Shown: positions 9,345-17,057, numbered from the stretch's first letter. The stretch: 32,200 nt of DNA from an uncultured Candidatus Thioglobus sp. (GCA_905612405.1 CAJQRX010000012.1:93351-125550); one strand, 5' to 3'. Notes: generated by a model not told the origin, from the letters alone. Made by a program: numbers and translations.

Positions 9345-11903
9345 ATGAAAGAAGCCTACTTAAAGCATTGTGATGAAAGAAAATCAGAAAATTTACCTCC
9401 CTTAGTACTTAACGCAAAACAAACCAAGTCAGTAGTTGAAGGCCTCATTTCAGGCTCAGATGATGATTTTTATCTAGACTTATTAACGCATAGAATTCCT
9501 CCTGGTGTTGATGAGGCGGCCTATGTAAAAGCTGGATTTTTAACAAGTATTGCCAAAGGTGGTGAGTCTTGTAAGGCTATTTCACAAAAGCATGCTACAT
9601 TTTTATTAGGAACAATGCTTGGTGGATATAGCATTACTTCACTAATTGACCTACTTGATATTGATGAAACTGCTGAGGAAGCATGTAAGGCACTTTCTCA
9701 CAACATTCTTATCTATGAAGCACACCAGAGTATTCTAGAAAAATCAACACGCAATACTTACGCAAAAAAAATAGTTGACTCTTGGGCTTCGGCTGACTGG
9801 TTTACATCAAAAGATCCTCTTCCTGAAAGCATTAAAGTGGTAGTTTTTCGCGTAGATGGTGAAACTAATACAGATGATCTCTCGCCTGCTACTGAAGCAT
9901 GGTCTCGCCCTGATATACCTCTTCATGCAAAAGCAATGCTTATCAAAAAAATGGATAAACCACTTGAAAAAATTGAACAGCTTAAGGAAAAAGGATTTCC
10001 TTTAGCCTATGTTGGTGACGTGGTTGGGACAGGGTCTTCTCGAAAATCTGCAATTAATTCAGTTTTATGGCATATGGGTAAGCCAATAGATTTCATTCCT
10101 AATAAAAATAGTGGCGGCATAGTACTTGGCGGAAAAATTGCACCAATATTTTTTAATACAGCCGAGGATTCTGGAGCACTTCCAATTGAATGTGACGTTT
10201 CTAAGCTTCAAATGGGTGATGAAATTACGATCTATCCCTATGAGGGTGTTATTAAAGACGCATCTGATAATATAGTTTCTAAATTTGAGCTGGCACCAAG
10301 CACTATGCCTGATGAAGTTCAGGCTGGTGGAAGAATTCCTCTCATTATTGGAAGAGGACTTACTGACAAAACAAGATCTGAACTTGGTTTAGATGTTAGT
10401 GATGTTTTTCTGCGTCCAGTTGACCCAAAAAATAGTACTGCAGGATTTACATTAGCGCAAAAAATTGTAGGTAAAGCTTGCGGAGTTAAGGGGATTAGAC
10501 CAGGAACTTATTGTGAGCCTCGAATGAGTACTGTTGGCTCTCAGGACACCACTGGTGCTATGACTCGTGATGAATTAAAAGAGCTAGCCTGCTTAGGTTT
10601 TTCTGCAGACCTGGTGATGCAAAGTTTCTGCCATACAGCGGCCTATCCTAAACCTATTGATCTTGAGCTACAGCATACTCTTCCAGATTTTATGCATTCT
10701 CGAGGCGGAGTTTCGCTAAAACCAGGAGATGGCATCATTCACTCCTGGCTCAATCGTATGCTTTTGCCAGATTCTGTTGGAACTGGTGGAGATTCACACA
10801 CACGCTTCCCAATTGGTATTAGTTTCCCTGCAGGCTCTGGATTAGTTGCGTTTGGAGCTTCTATTGGCGTCCTACCACTAGATATGCCTGAGTCAGTTTT
10901 AGTTCGATTTAAGGGAAATATGCAGCCTGGAATTACCTTAAGAGATTTAGTTAACGCCATACCTTATGTTGCAATTCAAAAAGGTCTTCTCACTGTAGAT
11001 AAGTCTAATAAAAAGAATGTATTCTCTGGGCGTGTTTTAGAAATTGAAGGACTGGGAGATCTTAAAGTTGAGCAGGCATTTGAGCTTGCTGATGCTACTG
11101 CTGAAAGATCTGCAAATGGCTGCACTGTTCAGCTTAACAAAGAGCCAATTGCAGAATATTTAACTTCGAATATCACCCTTCTAGGCTCAATGATTGATGC
11201 TGGTTACGATGATAAAAAAACTATTGCCAAAAGAATTCAAGATATGAAAAAGTGGCTTGATAATCCCGAGCTTCTTAAGGCCGATAAAGATTGTGAGTAT
11301 GCTGAAGTAATTGAAATAAATTTAGACGAAATTAAAGAGCCAATTCTAGCTTGTCCTAATGATCCAGATGATGTCAGACTGCTTTCGTCAGTTGCCAAAA
11401 CTTCAATTGATGAAGTCTTTATTGGCTCATGTATGACTAATATTGGACACTTTAGAGCTGCTGCTCAGCTACTAAAAGATAAAACTGAATTAAATACCGT
11501 TTTATGGGTAGTGCCTCCAACACGTATGGATGAAAAACAATTGAGGGCTGAAGGCATTTATGAAACATTTGAAAGACTAACAGATCGAACTGAAGTTCCT
11601 GGGTGCTCACTTTGCATGGGAAACCAAGCTAGAGTAGAAGAAGGCGCCTCCGTCGTTTCAACCTCAACTAGAAACTTTCCAAATCGACTTGGTGATAATA
11701 GTGATGTTTATCTCGCCTCTGCTGAGGTTGCAGCAATATCTGCAAAACTAGGTTACATTCCAACTCCTGAAGAATATCTATCTTTAATGAAAGATATAGA
11801 GCCTATGTCTGGTGAGATTTATCAATACCTGAACTTTGATAAGATTGCTGATTACCAAAAATCAGCTTCAAAGGTCCCACTTGAAAATATCCTTCAAAGC
11901 TAA
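9345..11903 (+). CDS. acnB: AcnB, bifunctional aconitate hydratase 2
   Basis: TCA cycle enzyme interconverting citrate and isocitrate, and in many species also the 2-methylcitrate pathway hydratase. Length 852 is close to E. coli AcnB (865). The AcnB architecture is visible: an N-terminal HEAT-like domain (about 1-155), then the swivelling domain ([22 protein letters not shown], about 180-200; [11 protein letters not shown], about 226-236), then the catalytic core. The [4Fe-4S] cysteines are Cys696 in [14 protein letters not shown] and Cys754/Cys757 in [12 protein letters not shown]. The order with the swivel domain first distinguishes AcnB from AcnA. It is monocistronic, with a strong terminator 14 nt after the stop. 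Confidence 0.97.
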   Translation: MKEAYLKHCDERKSENLPPLVLNAKQTKSVVEGLISGSDDDFYLDLLTHRIPPGVDEAAYVKAGFLTSIAKGGESCKAISQKHATFLLGTMLGGYSITSLIDLLDIDETAEEACKALSHNILIYEAHQSILEKSTRNTYAKKIVDSWASADWFTSKDPLPESIKVVVFRVDGETNTDDLSPATEAWSRPDIPLHAKAMLIKKMDKPLEKIEQLKEKGFPLAYVGDVVGTGSSRKSAINSVLWHMGKPIDFIPNKNSGGIVLGGKIAPIFFNTAEDSGALPIECDVSKLQMGDEITIYPYEGVIKDASDNIVSKFELAPSTMPDEVQAGGRIPLIIGRGLTDKTRSELGLDVSDVFLRPVDPKNSTAGFTLAQKIVGKACGVKGIRPGTYCEPRMSTVGSQDTTGAMTRDELKELACLGFSADLVMQSFCHTAAYPKPIDLELQHTLPDFMHSRGGVSLKPGDGIIHSWLNRMLLPDSVGTGGDSHTRFPIGISFPAGSGLVAFGASIGVLPLDMPESVLVRFKGNMQPGITLRDLVNAIPYVAIQKGLLTVDKSNKKNVFSGRVLEIEGLGDLKVEQAFELADATAERSANGCTVQLNKEPIAEYLTSNITLLGSMIDAGYDDKKTIAKRIQDMKKWLDNPELLKADKDCEYAEVIEINLDEIKEPILACPNDPDDVRLLSSVAKTSIDEVFIGSCMTNIGHFRAAAQLLKDKTELNTVLWVVPPTRMDEKQLRAEGIYETFERLTDRTEVPGCSLCMGNQARVEEGASVVSTSTRNFPNRLGDNSDVYLASAEVAAISAKLGYIPTPEEYLSLMKDIEPMSGEIYQYLNFDKIADYQKSASKVPLENILQS

Positions 11904-11917
11904 ATAGATTAGACGTT

Positions 11918-11945
11918 AAAAAAGCCGCTATAAAGCGGCTTTTTT
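11918..11945. terminator. Bidirectional rho-independent terminator between acnB and rpmG
   Basis: The hairpin aagccgct-ATAA-agcggctt (8-bp stem, 4-nt loop) is flanked by an A-run on the left and a T-run on the right. It can therefore end transcription of acnB from the left and rpmB-rpmG from the right. This is the clearest intrinsic terminator in the window. Confidence 0.92.
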
Positions 11946-11964
11946 AATAATATTTTATAAAGAA

Positions 11965-12120
11965 TTACTTAATCTTAGCTTCTTTATACATCACGTGCTT
12001 TCTAACCACGGGATCAAATTTTTTAACTTCAACTTTTTCAGGGTGAATACGCTTATTTTTAGTAGTCGTATAAAAGTGACCTGTTTCTGCTGAAGATACT
12101 AGTTTAATTTTTTCTCTCAT
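11965..12120 (-). CDS. rpmG: Ribosomal protein L33
   Basis: This gene is too short for the ORF track. It reads [51 protein letters not shown], 51 residues, closely matching the Cys-free gammaproteobacterial L33 (55 in E. coli, which has four extra N-terminal residues). A 50S subunit protein near the E site. It lies 10 nt downstream of rpmB in the usual rpmB-rpmG operon and is followed by the bidirectional terminator. The gap to rpmB contains a good Shine-Dalgarno (aaggagtaag on the minus strand). Confidence 0.96.
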   Translation of the reverse strand: MREKIKLVSSAETGHFYTTTKNKRIHPEKVEVKKFDPVVRKHVMYKEAKIK

Positions 12121-12130
12121 AACTTACTCC

Positions 12131-12367
12131 TTATACCTTTTCGCCACGACCACGGATTTCAGCCAATACTTCATCAATACCCTTCTTATCAATAATTCGA
12201 AGACCTCTAGCACATAGCTTTAACTTAACAAAGCGATTCTCAGCTTCAACCCAAAAACGATGTGTATGAAGATTCGGATAAAAACGACGACGCGTTCTAT
12301 TGTTGGCATGCGAAACGTTATTACCACTCATAGGTCGCTTACCAGTTACTTGACATACTTTTGCCAT
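12131..12367 (-). CDS. rpmB: Ribosomal protein L28
   Basis: 50S subunit protein of 78 residues, identical in length to E. coli L28. Starts [51 protein letters not shown], the standard family sequence, and ends RGRGEKV. First gene of rpmB-rpmG. Its promoter must lie between the start and the divergent tRNA-Ser gene, about 110 nt of very AT-rich sequence. Confidence 0.97.
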   Translation of the reverse strand: MAKVCQVTGKRPMSGNNVSHANNRTRRRFYPNLHTHRFWVEAENRFVKLKLCARGLRIIDKKGIDEVLAEIRGRGEKV

Positions 12368-12480
12368 AACGACTACCTTTTACAAAATTCTAAAAAAGGG
12401 AAATTATACGCAAAAATTGGGAGTTTTTTTATATAAATTTATTTACTTTATTGATAAAAACTGTATCATACCAATCTTCT

Positions 12481-12570
12481 GGAGGGATGGCAGAGTGGTC
12501 GAATGCACTGGTCTTGAAAACCAGCAAGGGTTAATCCCCTTCCAGGGTTCGAATCCCTGTCCCTCCACCA
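12481..12570 (+). tRNA. tRNA-Ser (anticodon UGA), CCA encoded
   Basis: A 90-nt type II tRNA. The acceptor stem ggaggga pairs with tccctcc. The anticodon stem-loop is ctggt-cttgaaa-accag with anticodon TGA. A long variable arm (aaggg...cccctt) is as expected for serine. The T-arm is ccaggGTTCGAATccctg and CCA is encoded. The discriminator base before CCA reads A, whereas E. coli serine tRNAs have G73. The 3' portion is the attachment site of the downstream island, whose left copy restores the complete gene. Confidence 0.95.
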
Positions 12571-12571
12571 T
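12542..12571 (+). repeat. Left attachment-site copy (inside tRNA-Ser)
   Basis: Exact match over 30 nt to 15031-15060. It contains the T-arm palindrome cagggttcgaatccctg, a dyad typical of the crossover region used by tRNA-targeting tyrosine recombinases. Confidence 0.9.
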
Positions 12572-12644
12572 GCATTCCTGCTACTAAAGCATCCTTATTT
12601 TAGATCCCTCACATTATGTCACTATATTCCAATAAATTGCTCTC

Positions 12645-12666
12645 ATTAGTGCAACATTAGTGCAGC
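12645..12666 (+). repeat. Left sub-terminal tandem motif, possible recombinase arm sites
   Basis: attagtgcaacattagtgcagc holds two direct copies of an ~11-bp unit (agtgcaacatt, agtgcagcttt), about 74 nt inside the left attachment copy. The same arrangement is present at the other end of the island. The spacing and tandem direct layout resemble arm-type integrase sites. That function is inference. Confidence 0.6.
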
Positions 12667-12809
12667 TTTTCTCATAGTAATATAACAAAAAAAATTTGTA
12701 CTATTGCCATATCAAACATTACAGATATAGAATCAAACAAAGATAAATCGAGCCTTGTTAATAGAGTGATGAGTGGTATTTGGATTCAGAATAAACTACA
12801 ATATGATTT

Positions 12810-14324
12810 ATGAAAGATGAGCCAAATAACGACATCCCCAAATATCTAGAAGAGTTTCTAGAGCCAACAAGAAGTAGCATTGAAAAACTTCTTGCTGCTT
12901 TTGATGGCTTAAGTGTTGAAACTCAAATCAAATTGCTAAGTACGATTGAAGGAAAACTCAGCCAATGGGAATTTCCAAATATAACGTATCTCTATAAAAA
13001 AGTTTTTCTTAAGGCTTTTGAGAGTCCTAACTCTTATGTTCGTTACTTAAGTGTTCGCAACTTAGTTTCGATAATGTATGGAGATGACGAGGAGTTAAAT
13101 AATTTTATTGCTAAAGTAGATAAAGACAAAAGTAGTCTTGTCAGAAATTCTAGATTTGAAAGTTTAATTCGAGCAGGCTCAACGATGGCACTAATGGGTG
13201 ATGACTTCTTTACAAAGCAATCACACGATGAAAGATTAGCAAGAGTAAGAAGTGGGCATCTTGATGGCAAGTCCTTTGCAAAGTCATTAGAACGAGCTGC
13301 AAAAGATAAACATTTTGAAGAAACCAACGCGCAGATTGAACTTATTGAATTGTTAGATGAGTACTTGAGTAACCATTACAACAATAATGGCTATTATATG
13401 GAAGAACATACTTTTATAGACGGTTGGAGAGACTCCGATATTTCAAAAGAACTAGAAAGTTTATGGGATGTAATTCCTAGAATACCAGAATTAGCTGGGC
13501 GATTGTTGGTTAAGAAACTACCCGCAAGAGCTAGAAATATGGGTATGAATCCTTATAAAAATATCCTTTATGACTTAAGAGATGAGCAGCTTGAGTTTTT
13601 TCTAATACGAAAAGATATCAAAGTTGAGGAATTTAGAAAAGAGATATTTTGGAGAGATGAAATTCCAAATGATAATGAGGATAAATTTATGCCTTATCGT
13701 GAATTTTGGTCTCAAGCATCTTTATATCACTTTAAGCTTAATGAGGAAGAGTTTGCAACGATACTCAGTCTTCCTCCTAAAGAACAACAAAAGCGCTTGG
13801 AAAGTCTTTCTCAGGCTCATTCACTGGAGCTCTATCAATATCTAGCAATTATTCAATTAGTAACTAAATTTGATAAAGATTCTTATGATAACTTCTATAT
13901 ACATTTCGCAAAAGATGAGCTTAAAAAAAGACTTAATCAAGAACCAGAGTTCTTTAGAGATGAGCAATTAATCAAGCTAAGATTATACGACTTAGCTTAT
14001 AAGTCCAGAAATTGGAGAAATCCTGATGATTTATATAGCTGCGAGGAAATACTCTATCCTGTTAAAGTTGAAGATGATACCTGGAAGACATTTCTTGCCT
14101 TTATAGTGGCTTTTAAGGAATCGGAATTGACTCTTAAAGATTTACATAAAACTGAATATGAAGAATGGGAGGAAGAGGAAGAAGAAAAACCTCTAGAAAA
14201 GCCTCTTGCAAATGAGTTGAATCAGCTAAATTCTTTAATATCGACTACCAGAGATGCGGTCCTCCAGAGTAGGCCTGCATTAGCAGTAATTGCTGGGCTT
14301 ATTCTTATATCGATAATATTCTAA
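12810..14324 (+). CDS. Unknown 504-aa helical protein with C-terminal membrane anchor (island cargo)
   Basis: I do not recognise this protein. It is predominantly charged and apparently all-helical. Residues about 55-115 (VFLKAFESPNSYVRYLSVRNLVSIM, then SSLVRNSRFESLIRAG) look like HEAT/ARM-type helical pairs. The middle has tryptophan- and aspartate-rich segments (FIDGWRDSDI, KEIFWRDEIPNDNEDKF). Near the C-terminus is an acidic stretch (EYEEWEEEEEEKP, about 447-460). The last ~17 residues, RPALAVIAGLILISIIF, form a hydrophobic segment ending at the stop, suggesting a tail-anchored protein facing the cytoplasm. No catalytic motif, signal peptide or nucleotide-binding loop is evident. The start ATG has no clear Shine-Dalgarno. 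It is 4 nt upstream of the next gene, so the two are almost certainly co-transcribed. Its island setting suggests accessory cargo. Confidence 0.85.
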   Translation: MKDEPNNDIPKYLEEFLEPTRSSIEKLLAAFDGLSVETQIKLLSTIEGKLSQWEFPNITYLYKKVFLKAFESPNSYVRYLSVRNLVSIMYGDDEELNNFIAKVDKDKSSLVRNSRFESLIRAGSTMALMGDDFFTKQSHDERLARVRSGHLDGKSFAKSLERAAKDKHFEETNAQIELIELLDEYLSNHYNNNGYYMEEHTFIDGWRDSDISKELESLWDVIPRIPELAGRLLVKKLPARARNMGMNPYKNILYDLRDEQLEFFLIRKDIKVEEFRKEIFWRDEIPNDNEDKFMPYREFWSQASLYHFKLNEEEFATILSLPPKEQQKRLESLSQAHSLELYQYLAIIQLVTKFDKDSYDNFYIHFAKDELKKRLNQEPEFFRDEQLIKLRLYDLAYKSRNWRNPDDLYSCEEILYPVKVEDDTWKTFLAFIVAFKESELTLKDLHKTEYEEWEEEEEEKPLEKPLANELNQLNSLISTTRDAVLQSRPALAVIAGLILISIIF

Positions 14325-14328
14325 ATCT

Positions 14329-14910
14329 ATGAAAAAACTCTATAAAAAATTAATCAGTCAGCTAATCGAAATTGGTCGCTCAGAGATAATTCCAACAATC
14401 GCTGATTCAGAGTTTAGTTACTTAAGGAAAGGAAAGTGGCTGAGACCAAAAGCAGTAGATTTTGACAATTATGTCTATGAAGAGCTTAAGTCACTATACA
14501 AAGGTGTTGTTCTTTGTGAAAAAGAATTTGAGTGGCAGACAGGCTCAACTACTTCGACTAATTGGCTTTTTGATAAGCTTGCAGTTAGAGCAGAATATAG
14601 TGAACATTATCAAGAGAAAAAAGAGTTATACGAATTTGGCTTTGCCAATAGAGGCTACTTTTCTTATGCTTCTGCAGGTATGGGGCTTGGCTCAAACTAT
14701 GAAAACTATGAAGACTATTTGAAAGCTTCTGCTGAAGCTAAAATTGAAAAAGCGAAACGCTCAGCTCAGTTGTTTGAAATTCAAAAAGCAAGTAAAGAGT
14801 TGTCAGCTGTTAAAAAAGAATTTAAAGAAAGAGATAAAGAAGAAAGAATGAAAGAGCGTGCTAAGAGAAAAAAAGAAAAAGATAAAGATATAATAATTAC
14901 TGAATACTAA
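14329..14910 (+). CDS. Unknown 193-aa protein with basic helical tail (island cargo)
   Basis: Unrecognised. Residues 1 to about 120 look globular, with aromatic-rich segments (YLRKGKWLRPKAVDFDNYVYEELKSLYKGVV, FGFANRGYFSYASAGMGLGSNYENYEDYL). From about 128 to 185 there is one long, highly charged helix that becomes strongly basic (KEEF..ERDKEERMKERAKRKKEKDKD), likely coiled-coil or nucleic-acid or ribosome binding, ending IIITEY. No signal peptide or membrane span. It is spaced 4 nt after the 504-residue gene and so is the probable second gene of a two-gene cassette. The central WQTGSTTSTNWLFDKLAVRAEYSEHYQ has no motif I can name. The acidic region of the upstream protein and this basic tail could interact, but that is speculation. 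Confidence 0.8.
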   Translation: MKKLYKKLISQLIEIGRSEIIPTIADSEFSYLRKGKWLRPKAVDFDNYVYEELKSLYKGVVLCEKEFEWQTGSTTSTNWLFDKLAVRAEYSEHYQEKKELYEFGFANRGYFSYASAGMGLGSNYENYEDYLKASAEAKIEKAKRSAQLFEIQKASKELSAVKKEFKERDKEERMKERAKRKKEKDKDIIITEY

Positions 14911-14973
14911 CAGTTCTCAAAAATAATTTGTTTTGATTCTAATTTTGAACTTTATGATTGCCTGAAATTACAG

Positions 14974-14995
14974 ATTAGTGCAACATTACTGCAAC
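14974..14995 (+). repeat. Right sub-terminal tandem motif, possible recombinase arm sites
   Basis: attagtgcaacattactgcaac again holds two tandem ~11-bp units (agtgcaacatt, actgcaacata). It matches the left motif at 20 of 22 positions and in the same orientation. It lies about 35 nt inside the right attachment copy. Confidence 0.6.
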
Positions 14996-15030
14996 ATAGC
15001 CTCTCTAGGCACTACTTCGACAACATGAGG

Positions 15031-15060
15031 CCAGGGTTCGAATCCCTGTCCCTCCACCAT
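15031..15060 (+). repeat. Right attachment-site copy (orphan tRNA-Ser 3' end)
   Basis: Exact 30-nt copy of the tRNA-Ser 3' part including CCA. The sequence to its left (acttcgacaacatgagg) does not continue into a tRNA body, so this is not a second gene. The 28 nt that follow resemble those following the left copy at about 18 of 28 positions. Confidence 0.9.
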
Positions 15061-15214
15061 TAATTTCCTTTAAGAAAACATCCTTATTCAGTAAGAATTA
15101 GATGGTGAGGTAAAAATGAATTATTAACTTCATCAAATCAACTTCAAATCTTCATTTAATTGAAATAATTTTATTGTAAATTACGTTTTCTTTTAATAAC
15201 TAACTAAGGAACAC

Positions 15215-15460
15215 ATGAAAAAAATACTCTCTTTTGCTTTTATAATTTTACTTTTACCTTCTATGGCTTTTGCTGGAGCATGTCCAATGCTCAAATCACA
15301 AGTTGAAGATAAAATTGCAACATTAGATCAAGCAAGATATGCAACTTTAATTACTGCTGCACTTATGCTTCATGAAGAAGGTGTCAAAGCGCATAGCTCT
15401 GGTGATCATGGTATGTCTGAAGATCTACTTAATGGTGCTTTAAGACTTCTAGACGTCTAA
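15215..15460 (+). CDS. Small secreted protein, unknown
   Basis: 81 residues. A clean Sec signal peptide MKKILSFAFIILLLPSMAFA (cleavage probably after AFA) leaves a mature protein of about 61 residues starting GACPMLKSQVEDKIA. The mature part is helical with a single Cys (residue 23) close to the new N-terminus, and ends DLLNGALRLLDV. The Cys is not in a good lipobox (FAGAC), so it may be a periplasmic protein or a marginal lipoprotein. I do not recognise a family. A Shine-Dalgarno (aagga) precedes the ATG. It stands alone between the island and the CIA30 gene. The signal peptide and RBS make it a convincing real gene. Confidence 0.85.
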   Translation: MKKILSFAFIILLLPSMAFAGACPMLKSQVEDKIATLDQARYATLITAALMLHEEGVKAHSSGDHGMSEDLLNGALRLLDV

Positions 15461-15480
15461 ATTACAAAATTTTTATAAAT

Positions 15481-15502
15481 GTGTCTTAATTTATTAGGGC
15501 AC
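15481..15502 (+). terminator. Possible weak hairpin after the small secreted protein gene
   Basis: gtgtcttaa-TTTA-ttagggcac can form a 9-bp stem if G-U pairs are allowed. No T-run follows, so termination activity is doubtful. Confidence 0.3.
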
Positions 15503-15551
15503 ATTGAATATAATTAATTAAATTTCTTTTTTGTAGATAAATTAATTTTTT

Positions 15552-16139
15552 ATGTTGATTACATTTTCAAAACCTTCAAAAGTATTATATTTTTTATCAA
15601 TATTTTTTATGATTACCATCAACTCACAAGCAATTGCAATTGCTGATCTTTCTTTTCCATTTAGTGCAGATAGTGGTAAATACTGGCAATATGTTAGTGA
15701 TCGAGTAATGGGTGGTGTATCCGATGGTCAAGTCTCTCTTGAACAAGATGGAGAAACCTATTATGCAAGACTTACAGGCAATGTTAGTACAGCAAACAAT
15801 GGTGGCTTTATTCAGTTACGTTCAGGAGTTTCATTCGAAAACTCTCAAAAAAATGGTAAAAATCTTCAAGGTGTCCGACTTAACGTAAGAGGTAATGGTG
15901 AAACTTATGAAATTCATATTACAACTAATGATAGAGTCTATCGTGGGGACTATTATTCAGCAACCTTTAAAGCCGATTCTGATTGGACAATGATTGACTT
16001 ACCTTTTAATAAATTCAAACGTAAACGTTCAAATAATTCAAAATTAGATGCAAAAAATATAACAAGATTTGCTATTGTGGCTTATGGACGAGAGTACGTT
16101 GCTGATGTTTCGGTCTCAACAATAGAGTTTTACTATTAG
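15552..16139 (+). CDS. Exported CIA30-family protein
   Basis: 195 residues with an N-terminal hydrophobic stretch (VLYFLSIFFMITINSQAIA, about 11-29), likely a signal peptide. The rest is a CIA30 (complex I intermediate-associated protein 30) beta-sandwich: WQYVSDRVMGGVSDGQVSL (45-63), GFIQLRSG, GVRLNVRGNGETYEIHI and DWTMIDLPFNKFKRK are the family blocks. In mitochondria CIA30 is a complex I assembly factor. Bacterial exported versions have carbohydrate-binding-like folds and no established function. There is no complex I gene near it. It converges with aroQ, 7 nt between stops. Confidence 0.82.
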   Translation: MLITFSKPSKVLYFLSIFFMITINSQAIAIADLSFPFSADSGKYWQYVSDRVMGGVSDGQVSLEQDGETYYARLTGNVSTANNGGFIQLRSGVSFENSQKNGKNLQGVRLNVRGNGETYEIHITTNDRVYRGDYYSATFKADSDWTMIDLPFNKFKRKRSNNSKLDAKNITRFAIVAYGREYVADVSVSTIEFYY

Positions 16140-16146
16140 TTTATTT

Positions 16147-16590
16147 TTACTTATAGCTCTTTTGTAAGTCTGCCAATAATTCTATGACATGACTATAACC
16201 ATTGGCACCAAGACCAGCAACTACAGCATCTACCACAGGTGAGATATAAGAAACATGCCGAAAAGATTCTCGTAAATGTGGGTTAGAAATATGCAGCTCT
16301 ATTTTGAAACCTGAAAATGATTTTAATGCGTCATGAATTGCAATTGAAGTGTGAGTGTAAGCTGCTGCATTAATAACAATAGCGTCTATTTTTTCTTTGA
16401 TTGCATTTTGAATCCACTCAACTATTTCGCCCTCATAATTAGACTGCATAAATTTAACATCATGGCCATCTTTTAATCCCTTTTTGATGCAATCCTTTGA
16501 GATACTATCTAATGTCTCATGCCCATAAATCTCAGGCTCACGCGTACCAAGTAGATTTATATTTGGACCATTTATAACGTATATATTCAT
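16147..16590 (-). CDS. aroQ: AroQ, type II 3-dehydroquinate dehydratase
   Basis: Third step of the shikimate pathway. The ORF track starts at TTG 16593, but the ATG at 16590 gives MNIYVINGPNINLLGTREPEIYG, the normal N-terminus, and 147 residues. All key residues are visible: Arg17 and Tyr22 of the mobile loop, Asn74, His80, Glu98 and His100 (ELHISN), and Arg111. The start overlaps the stop of the upstream paralogue by one base (TGATG). In many gammaproteobacteria aroQ precedes accB-accC. Here it follows a degenerate copy of itself and a phosphonate-type oxygenase cluster. Confidence 0.95.
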   Translation of the reverse strand: MNIYVINGPNINLLGTREPEIYGHETLDSISKDCIKKGLKDGHDVKFMQSNYEGEIVEWIQNAIKEKIDAIVINAAAYTHTSIAIHDALKSFSGFKIELHISNPHLRESFRHVSYISPVVDAVVAGLGANGYSHVIELLADLQKSYK

Positions 16591-17057
16591 CAATTTTTTC
16601 TCAGTTTTCTATGCACTGCTCTAATAGCAAGTTCATAGCTATGAATACCAAATCCACTTACAAACCCAACGTTCCCTTCAGATACTTTTATAGGCTCAGT
16701 AACATCAACCCTTTTTTGAAAAATATTGGCAATATGCACCTCAATAACTGGTTTATTTTGAAGAGTAACTGTTTCTATATTCGAAGTATAAATATCAAAG
16801 TCTAGCGATGATGCATTAGCATAACTTACAGGATTGATTATGAGCGCATCAAACTCTTTACAAGCCCTTGTTAAATAATTCGTTAACTCAGCCTCATCAT
16901 CAGATTGACAGAACTCTAAAGATAAGCCTAAACTCTCACAAGTTTCTGAGCATTTTTTCTGAACTTTCTCTAAAGTAAGATCATCATGACCAAATTCATT
17001 AAAGTGACTTAAATCTGAGAGACCAGGTCCATTAATTATTAGTAATCTATTATTCAT
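16590..17057 (-). CDS. Degenerate AroQ paralogue, probably not a dehydroquinase
   Basis: 155 residues with the same fold outline as the next gene: RLLIINGPGLSDL (vs VINGPNINLLG), FGHDDLTLEKVQKKC (vs YGHETLDSI), DALIINPVSYANAS (vs DAIVINAAAYTHTS), VIEVHIANIFQKR (vs KIELHISNPHLRE) and GNVGFVSGFGIHSYELAIRAV (vs ...VAGLGANGYSHVIELL). The mobile catalytic loop is lost: the Arg of GTREP is absent and the Tyr is replaced by Phe22. The active-site His in YTHTS is Asn or Ala here. Asn75, Glu106 and His108 remain. It probably arose by duplication and binds something without the normal dehydration chemistry. The frame is intact, so it is not a pseudogene by sequence. It is coupled to aroQ and 94 nt after the HD-oxygenase gene. 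Confidence 0.85.
   Translation of the reverse strand: MNNRLLIINGPGLSDLSHFNEFGHDDLTLEKVQKKCSETCESLGLSLEFCQSDDEAELTNYLTRACKEFDALIINPVSYANASSLDFDIYTSNIETVTLQNKPVIEVHIANIFQKRVDVTEPIKVSEGNVGFVSGFGIHSYELAIRAVHRKLRKN

Larger units (their letters stand above)
12542..15060. mobile_element. Small tRNA-Ser-integrated island, no integrase visible
   Basis: The 30-nt sequence from the T-stem through CCA plus one base (ccagggttcg...cctccaccat) at 12542-12571 is repeated exactly at 15031-15060, an offset of 2,489 bp. Beyond the exact repeat the similarity continues imperfectly for about 28 nt and ends in an identical catccttatt. The left copy completes the tRNA gene; the right copy is an orphan 3' end. This is the normal signature of site-specific insertion by a tyrosine recombinase at a tRNA 3' end. 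Between the copies are two co-directional genes of unknown function and tandem short repeats near both ends. No integrase, excisionase or replication gene is seen. It is therefore either a minimal element moved by a recombinase from elsewhere or a decayed remnant. Confidence 0.82.
14911..15214. other. Intergenic region spanning the right end of the island
   Basis: 304 nt without a gene. It contains the right tandem motif (14974-14995), the right attachment copy (15031-15060) and then about 150 nt of AT-rich chromosomal sequence that must hold the promoter of the small secreted protein gene. The Shine-Dalgarno aagga lies just before that gene's ATG. I see no terminator for the island cassette and no RNA gene. 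Confidence 0.7.

Noticed and set aside
12661-12813. Open frame of about 50 codons ending in ATGA overlap with the 504-residue gene
   Set aside because: The only start codons (gtg, atg near 12766-12769) would give 14-15 residues and no motif is visible. It could be a remnant or leader, but support is too weak to annotate.
12571-15030. Hidden or broken integrase gene in the island
   Set aside because: I looked in the gaps at both ends for tyrosine or serine recombinase motifs and saw none; the space left outside the two cargo genes is under 400 nt.
15001-15060. Second tRNA gene at the right attachment copy
   Set aside because: Only the T-arm and acceptor 3' strand are present; the preceding sequence has no anticodon arm or 5' acceptor strand.
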